64,000 nt of DNA from Viscum album (taxonomy: Eukaryota; Streptophyta; Magnoliopsida; Santalales; Viscaceae). The translations under genes and the position numbers were made by a program. Within the stretch, counting starts at the first letter, position 1. Each line of letters begins with the position of its first letter. This document shows, in pieces, positions 23,605 through 34,012 of this stretch. The stretch is from positions 992,001 to 1,056,000 of the forward strand of contig CAUJRU010000141.1 of NCBI GenBank assembly GCA_963277665.1, given 5' to 3'. The notes below the pieces were generated by a model. The model was not told the origin of the DNA. It saw only the letters and a list, made by a program, of their open reading frames with translations, and did not search any database.

Positions 23605-25189
23605 ACCTTGAAGCTTTTAACATTTTAAACCATTAATATCCATATAAATAAATCCTTAAAACAATTTTGAAAACATGGATATTAATAAGAACAAATAATT
23701 AAAACATTTAAAACGATATTTTGGTTAAAGGGGTTTTTACCAAAATTAGAGACACTTGAATACAATAATCGAGGAATAACATTTAGTCAGAACTTTATAA
23801 TATCATGAGAATAAAAGGATTCATGATATAATACTCCAAAGGACAGTATATACACCATATAAGAGTGAATTGGTGCATAACAACAATGAACCCTCAATAG
23901 AAATGTCAAATGTGATGAAATCCCTTATAAAGAAGGTATCCTTAAATTAAGGACAAATCAATCTCAAAAATATGTGTGACAAATATAAATACACCCAATA
24001 TAAGTGGATATTAAGTGTAAAAAAATAAAAGTTCATTCACACATATTCAATGGATGACAAATTCAATGACTACATGTTGAACCCAATGAAATCGAAATTG
24101 GATTAAAAAGTTCCCTTGACAGCCTAACGGCATCACATCAAAATGAGTTGATGAGAGATAAAAAAGTGTATCTCATCACTTGGACATAAAATTTACATCA
24201 ATAAGGATATATGAGAACATATCCCAACATAACAATATGTAAATTAAAAGACCCAACAAAGAAATCTTTTAAGAAGAGGAGGGTGAAAGGTTCCCTTACC
24301 GACTTGGGTATCTTTCAAAACATACACCCCGTGAAAGAAGGACAATAGATCATTGATGTAAATACTCATAAATGAAATTATATTACACAAAGAGTAGAAT
24401 AATGGGCAGTAAATACACCACTCAATGAAATTTGTGGTGAATGTAGCATAAATCTCACGGGGATAAAAGTGAGATGAAAAATCCCTTACGAAAACTCGGT
24501 AGCCTAACGACGCCACATAAAACTTCTGAATATGGATTGATGAGATCAAATAGAGTATCCCATCATATTACAATAGAATTTACAGCAAGTGGAATATAAA
24601 ATAAAATCCCCCAACATAACAAATAGGAGCTTAAAATAAGTAACACAAAGGAGAGTACTTAAAAAGAAAGAGAGAGGTTAGATCTCTTACGAAAGTTCGG
24701 CAGCCTAACGGCGCCACTCAAAACTTCCAAAATGGATTGATGAGAGAGAATAGGGTCTCTCATCACATGAACATAAAAATTACAGTAAATGTAATATAAA
24801 AGATCATCCCAATAAAAAAGAAATATGAGCTTTAAAAGGAATTACATAAAAGTGTGTACTTAAAAAGAAAGAGAGGAGTAGGATCCCTTACCTCGGGTCC
24901 GACTTGACTCGATCGTTCTTTAATCTCCTGAATAATAAACTTGAGTTAATTTCTAATTCCTTAATAACCTTTTTCAAGTCCATTAATACTTTTATACCAC
25001 TTATTACCATGTCATAAACATTATGTAATCATTTAAGTTAATAATATTTGTTTTGCCGATATTTGGTTCTTAAGTCGAAAGTGGACTTCTTACAATTACA
25101 TGTTGTTCGTGTGGCCAAATGTTTATTATACCCAGAATTGTATTCATTATGTAGATATCGTATATGTCATATATATCCAGTACATGCAT
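23605..25189 (-). repeat. Inverted LTR beta-block piece
   Basis: Minus strand: TGTACTGGATATATATG segment, GTCAAGTCGG box (about 24900), two GCCGTTAGGCTG units (about 24700 and 24500), the AAGTCGGTAAGG segment, the third related unit (about 24120) and the GTATGGGA hairpin region. It joins the alpha piece within the shared GTCCCATACC, consistent with homology-guided exchange. Confidence 0.85.
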
Positions 25190-26409
25190 TGACCAAATAA
25201 AACTCTTATTAAGAATCGGGACATCAAAATTTACTTTGTGTAAATTTTTGGTATCTTTCCGATAAAGTTCATTTTTTTAATGAATAGTGTAAAATGTTGT
25301 ATTTTAATTCAAAACCACTTTTTAATCTAATTTATTTATATGATTAGATTATATTTTGAATTGGTTTTAAAGTGAAATTAGAAAATATTTTTACCATTAA
25401 ATCCTATAGTTGTCGTTGGAATCAATTTCACTTTGAAATCAGACTTAAACTAGTGTCAATCTTTTGATACTTATTGTTTCATAAAACACGCTATTTGTCA
25501 TGACAGCGGGAATTAATTATTAAATAAATTAATGTGACTTATATGTTTTGAATTTGGTAAAACGGACTTCATTTTTGAATTCAGAATATCAAATATAGCT
25601 TAGGGTGAATTTTTGGGATTTTTCTGAAAAACTTCAATTTTTGATGAATAGTGAAACCACTAAGTGGTACTTATAAAAACTGATTTTCCGTTTAAATGAA
25701 ATTTTGCCATCATTGTGTTTTGATTTTCAAAAATCTGACATACATGGTTGTCATTAAGAAGAAAAATGAGGTTCAATGAGATTAAAATAATTTTTTTGGT
25801 GAATAGTAACTTATTAAGTTTTTAATCGCGATTAGACGTAATTAGTGTAGTTTAAGGTAAAAATGATATTATAAGAATTTGAAAACACCATGACACTTGT
25901 CCTACACCTATTGTTTGTATCATGGCCGACCAAGACAATCCATGGGTCAACTTGGGGACCCCATGGATCTACTTTGGTTCGGAAATGACATAAATAACAT
26001 TTTATTTAATGTAAAAGTAAAATTGACACAAACATGATATGTTTTACTAAAACAATTTTTAAGTGGGGTTATACAAGTCATATTTTTTATTATAAATATT
26101 AATTGGAAATATAAAAAGATTTCCTACATCATAGTATTTTTTTTATAATTTTTAGACATTAAATAAATTAAATTATTTATGACATAATAATGATGCAGCG
26201 ATGACATCATTATTTGACGATTTAAATAAAATGGAAAGATAATGTAAAATCTATGAACTTCACTTGTCAAAAACTTATTGGATGAGTGGATTTCGAAGCC
26301 TTATCACCTTATCCAAGAATTATATCAATGTGGGACCTTTTGAAACCGAAACACATTTTCAAATAAAGTAATATTTCTTTCCTTTCCAAAAGTACCCCTC
26401 CTCTCCTCT

Positions 26410-26416
26410 TATAAAA
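26410..26416 (+). promoter_or_regulatory. LTR core promoter (TATA box)
   Basis: TATAAAAGGCCCCC in a long, otherwise well-kept LTR piece. Transcripts would read through to the gag-pol element's 5' LTR. Confidence 0.75.
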
Positions 26417-27117
26417 GGCCCCCACCTCTACCTCATTTAACACACTCCTCAAGCCTTTGTCTCAACAAAACCCTGCCCATTTACTCTCTCCACATCCCTC
26501 TACTCATCCTAGAGGATTCGCTTTGGGAATAATCCTTTCAAAGGAAGCCTTTAGGCTCAAATCAAAAGGAGTTATACTTTTAAAGGTAATTCATTCTCTC
26601 ATGTTCATTTGTTGTATCTTGCTTCTCCAACCCCCTAAAATCTTTTTATTTACTTCTTTTGTAACAACACCAGTATCTTCAATATACTAGGATGTTTTTA
26701 TAAGATTTATTCTAGCTACACTCTCACAAAACTACATCAAATGGTTAAAGAACATACGATTTCCGTGGATGGAGATATTCTGCCTCCCGAAACGATGATT
26801 GTTCAATACTCATCTAACACCTTCAAAGGTGGCCATTATGATTTCAATATTTTTATATATGATATATAATATGTTTATTATTTACTTAATCTTCTGTATT
26901 TTTTATTTTTGGCTTACCTTTATGGCTTCCATTATGGGTATACGCGATATCTTCATTTTAGGAAGTGCGGACTACCGCCCCCTCAAAGTGATGTGATTCG
27001 TTATTACCATATGTGGTACATATAAAGGGTATATTTAATGATATTATATATGATACCATACTGGAATTAAAATACTATTATGTATCATTATGTTTTAATT
27101 CCATTAAATATGAAATA

Positions 27118-27390
27118 GAAATGGAAGTAGCGTTCATTCGTACGTACGGCTTACCGTCTCCATGAACGGTACATTTCATTTCTTATCTCAAAATATCATG
27201 TACTATTATAAGTACATATATATAATGGATAAATATTATGTATGATACATCTAAATGATTAATATAATTCTGGAATTAAAATATAAATACCTCTCATATA
27301 GTTTTAATTCCATTAATACGACATAGAAATGAAAGTAGCGTTCATGCGTACGTACGGCTTACCGTCTCCATGAACGGTGCATTTCATTTC
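27118..27390 (+). repeat. Pair of 65-bp inverted repeats, 208-bp period
   Basis: Copies at 27118-27182 and 27326-27390. The first has ATTCG for ATGCG at the loop edge, which removes the internal ATG. Confidence 0.85.
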
Positions 27391-28991
27391 TTTCCTCTAA
27401 ATGATTATGTGATATTATAAATACATGTATATGCTGGATATATATGATATATATGATATCCAAATCAGGAATGTCATTCTGGATATAACGAACCTTTGAC
27501 CAAATTAACAACATGTAAGTGTAAGAAGTCTATTTTTGACTTAAGAACCAAATACCGACAAAATGAACAATATTAACTTAAATGATTACATGATGTTCAT
27601 AAAATGGTATAAAATGAATAATTAACTTGAAAAAGGTTCTTAAGAAAGTAGAGATTAACTCAAGTTTATTATTCAGGAGATTAAAGAACGATCGAGTCAA
27701 GTCGGACCCGAGGTAAGGGATCTTACTCCTCTCTTTCTTGTTAAGTACACACTTTTATGTCATTCCTTTTAAAGCTCATATTTCTTGTTATTGGGATGAT
27801 CTTTTATATTAAACATACTGTAATTTTTATGTTCATGTGATGAGAGACCCTATTCTCTCTCATCAATCCATTTAGGAAGTTTTGAGTGGCGCCGTTAGGC
27901 TGCCGAACTTTTGTAAGAGATCTAACCTCTCTCTTTCTTTTTAAGTACTCTCCTTTATGTCACTTATTTTAAGCTCCTATTTGTAATGTTGGGGGATGTT
28001 ATTTTATATTCCTCTTTCTTTACATATTATTGTAATGTGATGAGATACCCTATTTGATCTCATCAATCCGTATTCGGATGTTTTATGTGGCGCCGTTAGG
28101 CTGCCGAGTTTTTGTAAGGGATTTTTCATCTTACTTTTATTCCCGTGAGATTTATGCTACATTCGCCAAAAATTCCATTGAGTGGTGTATGTACTGACCA
28201 TTATTATACTCTTTGTGTAATATACTTTCGTTTATGAGTATTTACATCAATGACCTATTGTCTTTCTTTCATGGGGTGTATGTTTTGAAAGATACCCAAG
28301 TCGGTAAGGGAACCTTTCACCCTCCTCTTTTTTAAAAGACTTCTTTTATTGGGTCTTTTAATTTACATATTTTTATGTTGGGATATGTTCTCATACATCC
28401 TTATTGATGTAAATTTTATGTCCAAGTGATGAGATACACTTTTTATCTCTCATCAACTCATTTTTATGTGATGCCGTTAGGCTGTCAAGGGAAATTTTTA
28501 ACCCAATTTCGATTTCTTTGGGTTCAACTTGTAGTCATTAAATATGTAATCCATTGAATATTTGTGAATGACCTTTTATTTTTTTACACTTAATATCCAC
28601 TTATATTGGGTGTATATATATTTGTCACACATATTTTTGAGATTTATTTGTCCTTAATTTAAGGATACCTTCTTTATAAGGGATTTCATCACATTTGACA
28701 TTTCTATTGAGGGTTCATTGTTGTTATGCACCAATTCACTCTTATATGGTGTATATACTATCCTTTGGAGTATTATATCATGAATCCTTTTATTCTCATG
28801 ATATTATAAAGTTCTGACTAAATGTTATTCCTCGATTATTGTATTCAAGTGTCTCTAATTTTGGTAAAACCCCTTTAACCAAAATATCGTTTTAAATGTT
28901 TTAATTATTTGTTCTTATTAATATCCATGTTTTCAAAATAGTTTTAAGGATTTATTTATATGGATATTAATGGATTAAAATGTTAAAAGCT

Positions 28992-29015
28992 TCAAGGTGG
29001 TATGGGACACTTTGA
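28992..29015 (+). repeat. LTR hairpin with loop GTATGGGA
   Basis: TCAAGGTG and CACTTTGA pair over eight bases (one G-T wobble) around the loop GTATGGGA, the same loop as the triplet at 7210-7341. Sister copies lie at 51821-51844 (plus) and, in reverse, near 3098-3118, 23594-23617, 53213-53236 and 59926-59949. Confidence 0.75.
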
Positions 29016-30677
29016 TTCAAAAATCTCTTTATTAAATGTTTTAAATGGTTTTGGAAATGGTTTCTTTTTGAATGGATTCATTATTTAAATATACTAAAAT
29101 GTTATATTGTGATTGAAATTTGGAAATGTTATGTTTCCTTTATTAATGTTTATGTGATACGATTATGTTATGGTTCTTGGGCATTGTTATGAAAAACGGG
29201 TGGTTCCGTGATAAACTAAGGGCGGGTGAGCCCGATATAGCTCTCCAATGCATTGGGTAACGCGAAGGAGTGAAACGTTAAGGTTTCTCCGAAGATATTT
29301 AGGGAATATATTGTGATGGGTATTCCAAACGTAACCAAATACGGAAAGAATTCAATTTTAGGCATATATGCCCTAGTTTTCACTAAAGGTTCACTTATCG
29401 CATTTTGATGGCGAACCATCATTAAATATAGTTTTGTTCACTCTTATACATTCTTTTGGACCAAATAAAACTCTTATTAAGAATCGGGACATCAAAATTT
29501 ACTTTGTGTAAATTTTTGGTATCTTTCCAATAAAGTTCATTTTTTAATGAATAGTGTAAAATGTTGTATTTTAATTCAAAACCACTTTTTAATCTAATTT
29601 ATTTATATGATTAGATTATTTTTTTGAATTGGTTTTAAAGTGAAATTAGAAAATATTTTTACCATTAAATCCAATAGTGGTCGTTGGAATCAATTTCACT
29701 TTGAAATCAGATCTAAACTAGTGTCAATCTTTTGATACTTATTGTTTCATAAAAACACGCTATTTGTCATGACAGCGGGAATTAATTATTAAATTAATTA
29801 ATGTGACTTATATGTTTTGAATTTTGTAAAACGGACTTCATTTTTGAATTCAGAATATCAAATATAGGTTAGGGTGAATTTTTGGGATTTTTCTGAAAAA
29901 CTTCAATTTTTGATGAATAGTGAAACCACTAAGTGGTACTTATAAAAACTGATTTTCCGTTTAAATGAAATTTTGCCATCATTGTGTTTTGATTTTCAAA
30001 AATCCGACATACATGGTTGTCATTAAGAAGTAAAATGTGGTTCAATGAGATTAAAATAATTTTTTTGGTGAATAGTAACTTATTAAGTTTTTAATCGCGA
30101 TTAGAGGTAATTAGTGTAGTTTAAGGTAAAAATGATATTATAAGAATGTTAAAACACCATGACACTTGTCCTAAACCTATTGGTTGTATCATGGCCGACA
30201 AATACAAGCCATGGGTAAACTTGGGGACCCCATGGATCCACTTTGGTTGGGAAATGACATAAATAACATTTTATTTAATGTAAAAGTAAAATTGACACAA
30301 ACATGATATGTTTTACTAAAACAATTTTTAAGTGGGGTTATACAAGTCATCATTTTGATTATAAATATTAATTGGAAATATAAAAAGATTTCCTACATCA
30401 TAGTATTTTTTTTATAATTTTTAGACATTAAATAAATTAAATTATTTATGACATAATAATGAGGCAGCAGTGACATCATTATTTGACGATTTAAATAAAA
30501 TGGAAAGATAATGTAAAATATATGAACTACACATGTCCAAAACCAATTGGATGAGTGGATTTCGAAGATTTATCACCTTATCCACTAATTATATTAATTT
30601 GGGACCTTTTGAAACCGAAACACATTTTTAAATAAAGTAATATTTCTTACATTCCAAAAGTGCCCCTCCTCTCCTCT

Positions 30678-30684
30678 TATAAAA
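30678..30684 (+). promoter_or_regulatory. Core promoter of the gag-pol 5' LTR
   Basis: TATAAAAGGCTCCC, with T where most copies have C. It lies about 3.3 kb upstream of gag. The leader carries the AAAG/GTAATT donor-like site at about 30854. Confidence 0.75.
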
Positions 30685-31385
30685 GGCTCCCACCTCTACC
30701 TCATTTAACACACTCCTCAAGACTTTGGCTCGGCCAACCCCTGCCCATTTACTCTCTCCACATCCCTCTCCTAATCCTAGAGGATTCCCTTTGGGAAGAA
30801 TCCTTTCAAAGGAAGCCTTTAGTCTCAAATCAAAAGGAGTTACACTTTTAAAGGTAATTCATTCTCTCATGTTCATTTGTTTTATTTTTCTTCTCCAACC
30901 CCCTAAACTCTTTTTATTTACTTCTTTTGTAACAACACCAGTATCTTAAATATACTAGGATGTTTTTATAAGATTTATTCGAGCTAAACTCTCTCACAAC
31001 TACATCAAATGGTTAAATAACATACGGTTTCCGTGGATGGTGAAATTCTGCCTCCCCAAACGATAATTGTTCAATACTCATTTAACACCTTCAAAGGTGA
31101 CCATTATGATTTCACTATTTTTATATATGATATATAATATGTTTAAGTTTTATTTATTCTTCTGTATTTTTCATTTTTGTCTTACCTTTATGGCTTCCAT
31201 TATGGTTATACGTGATATCTTCATTTAAGGAAGTGCGGACTACCGCCCCCTCAAAGTGATTTGATTCGTTAAATACCATATGTGGGATGTATAAAGGATG
31301 GAAATATGATATTATATATGATATTATACTGGAATTATAATATACCCTTATATCATTATTATTCCATTCTATAAAATACGAAATA

Positions 31386-31450
31386 GAAATGAAAGTAGCG
31401 TTCATGCGTACGTACGACTTACCATCTCCATGAACGGTGCATTTCATTTC
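31386..31450 (+). repeat. 65-bp inverted repeat of the LTR
   Basis: Full copy with two loop changes (GACTTACCATC for GGCTTACCGTC); the outer arms are kept. Confidence 0.85.
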
Positions 31451-33877
31451 TTACCTCTAAATGATTATGTAATGTTATAAATGCATGCATGTACTGGATA
31501 TATATGAAATATATGATATCTACATAATGAATACAATTCTGGATATAATAAACATTTGGCCACACGAACAACATGTAATTGTAAGAAGTCCACTTTCGAC
31601 TTAAGAACCAAATATCGGCAAAACAAATATTATTAACTTAAATGATTACATAATGTTTATGACATGGTAATAAGTGGTATAAAAGTAATAATGAACTTGA
31701 AAAAGGTTTTTAAGGAATTATAAATTAACTCAAGTTTATTATTCAGGAGATTAAAGAACGATAGAGTCAAGTCGGACCCGAGGTAAGGGATCCTACAACT
31801 CTCTTTCTTTTTAAGTACACTCTTTTATGTCATTTATTTTAAGCTCATCTTTCTTATGATTGGGATATTATTTTATATTACATTTACTGTAATTTTTATG
31901 TTCATGTGATGAGAGACCCTATTCTCTCTCATCAATCCATTTTGGATGTTTTGAGTGGCGCCGTTAGGCTGCCGAACTTTCATAAGAGATCTAACCTCTC
32001 TCTTTCATTTTAAGTACTCTCCTTTATGTCACTTCTTTTAAACTCCTCCTTGCAATGTTGGGGGATTTTCTTTTATATTACACTTGCTGTAAATTCTATT
32101 GGAATATGATGGGATACTCTATTTGATATCATCAATCCATATTCGGAAGTTTTATGTGGCGCTGTTAGGCTACCGAGTGTTCATAAGGGATTTTTCATCT
32201 CACTTTTATTCCCGTGAGATTTATGCTACATTTGCCACAAATTACATTGAGTGGTGTATGTACTGCCCATTATTCTACTCTTTGTTTAATATAATTTCGT
32301 TTATGAGTATTTACATCAATGACCTATTGTCTTTCTTTCATGGGGTGTATGTTTTGAAAGATACCCAAGTCGATAAGGGAACCTTTCACCCTCCTCTTTT
32401 TTAAAAGACTTCTTTTATTGGGTCTTTTAATTTACATATTTTTATGTTGGGATATGTTCTCATACATCCTTATTGATGTAAATTTTATGTCCAAGTGATG
32501 AGATACACTTTTTATCTCTCATCAACTCATTTTAATGTGATGTCGTTAGGCTGTCAAGGGAACTTTTTAACCCAATTTCGATTTCTTTGGGTTCAACTTG
32601 TAGTCATTGAATATGTCATCCATTGAATATGTGTGAATGAAATTTTATTGTTTTACACTTAATATCAACTTATATTGGGTGTATATATATTTTTCACACA
32701 TATTTTTGAGATTTATTTGTCCTTAATTTAAGGATACCTTCTTTATAAGGGATTTCGTCACATTTGACATTTCTATTGAGGGTTCATTGTTGTTATGCAC
32801 CAATTCACTCTTATATGGTGTACATACTGTCCTTTGGAGTATTATATCATGAATCCATTTATTCTCATGATATTATAAAGTTATGACTAAATGTTATTCC
32901 TCAATTATTGTATTCAAGGGTCTCTAATTTTGGTAAAACCCCTTTAACCAAAATATCGTTTTAAATGTTTTAATTATTTGTTCTTATTAATATCCATGTT
33001 TTCAAAATGGTTTTAAGGAATTATTTATATGGATATTAATGGTTTAAAATTTTAAGCTTCAAGGTGGTATGTGACACTTTTATTCAAAAATCTCTTTATT
33101 AAATGTTTTAAATGGTTTTGGAAATGGTTTATTTTTGAATGGATTCATTATTTCAATATACTAAAATGTTATATTGTGATTGAAATATGGAAATGTTATG
33201 TTTCCTTTCATGCATGTTTTATGTGATACATTTATGTTATGGTTCTTGGACATTGTTATGAAAACGGGTGGTTCCGTGATAAACTAAGGGTGGGTGAGCC
33301 CGATATAGCTCTCCAATGCATTGGGTAACGCGAAGGAGTGAAACGTTAAGGTTTCTCCGAAGAGATTTAGGGAATATACTGTGATGGGTATTCCAAACGT
33401 AACCAAGAGGGTTACTCCCTACATAAGAATGTTATGAATGCCTCAAGTTACCTTTATGTCTTATGTTTTCTATGATTTATTCATGATTTGATATTCCTAT
33501 GTTTTATGGGTAAAGTATGATTTCATTCTTATGTATATATGAACTCATGTTTCCTTTTCATGTTTTTTTTATAACCCATACTGAGTTTTTATGCTCATCC
33601 CAAGTTTTTGAAATGTTTTTCACATGTCAAGGGAAAGGTACATGATAAGATGATAGAGTCAAGGATGTGTCAAGAAATAATCCATGTTTTATTTTAAATG
33701 TGTTTCCATTGATGGGAATGAAGAATACTATCTTTATGTAACCACTTTGTTTATATGTGGAATGTAATGCATGTTTTATGATCTAATTCTCTAAAACTCT
33801 AAACCTGAAAAGATCCTCAACGTGTAATCTTGTAATAACTCAAGATTAAGTATGGTTTAAGGCTGGGGCCTTATAGT

Positions 33878-33890
33878 TGGTATCAAAGGT
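33878..33890 (+). other. Primer-binding site of the gag-pol element
   Basis: TGGTATCAAAGGT, identical to that of E1 and fitting initiator-Met tRNA over the first eight bases. Confidence 0.85.
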
Positions 33891-34012
33891 TGGTTTAGAT
33901 AACTTTAGGAGTTAGAATTCTATTAAATGATTATCCAAAAATATTTTTTTTTCGAAATTATATAGCATTTAAAGATTACCATGTTGCTTCATCTAAGACA
34001 TGTTTGTTCAGA

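Larger units (their letters stand above)
25190..29338 (+). repeat. Long LTR piece, beta type
   Basis: Over 4.1 kb in sense order: GACCAAATAAAACTC, palindromes, CCATGG block, hairpin block, core promoter, leader, boxes, two 65-bp repeats, GTCAAGTCGG box (27697), two GCCGTTAGGCTG units (27890 and 28090), third unit (28471), GTATGGGA hairpin (28992-29015), GTTCCGTGATAAACTAAGG box (29202) and first tail bases. It lacks the first 0.4 kb and the last 0.5 kb. It joins the next LTR head at GTAACCAA/ATACGG. Confidence 0.85.
29339..33875 (+). repeat. 5' LTR of the gag-pol element (hybrid)
   Basis: Sense LTR from ATACGGAAAGAATTC to GGGGCCTTATA with all modules and two GCCGTTAGGCTG units (31960 and 32160). 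The beta-type signature holds up to about 33490 (GATTTGATATTCC); from about 33560 the tail has alpha signatures (CATACTGAGTTTTTATG, TTTCCATTGATGGGAATGAAG) like the 3' LTR. The first 0.3 kb, including TGTAAC, is absent. Confidence 0.85.

Noticed and set aside
16337..27390. CRISPR-like array made of the 65-bp repeats
   Set aside because: Copies are kilobases apart, lie in LTR context and the genome is plant; only pairs at 208 bp occur.
30725..30949. Recurring 60-82 codon open frame (…RPTPAHLLSPHPSPHPRGFPLG…) in every LTR leader
   Set aside because: It would begin at TTG rather than ATG, lies directly after the TATA box, crosses the donor-like AAAG/GTAATT site, and its similarity between copies follows from recent LTR descent. 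I treat it as leader sequence.
32099..32404. Recurring 82-124 codon open frame in the LTR beta block (…FVRDFSSHFY…GVYVLKDTQVGKGTFHPP…)
   Set aside because: No ATG at a consistent place, start shifts with unit number, spans the tandem-unit border, no known domain. Similarity is explained by repeat copies.
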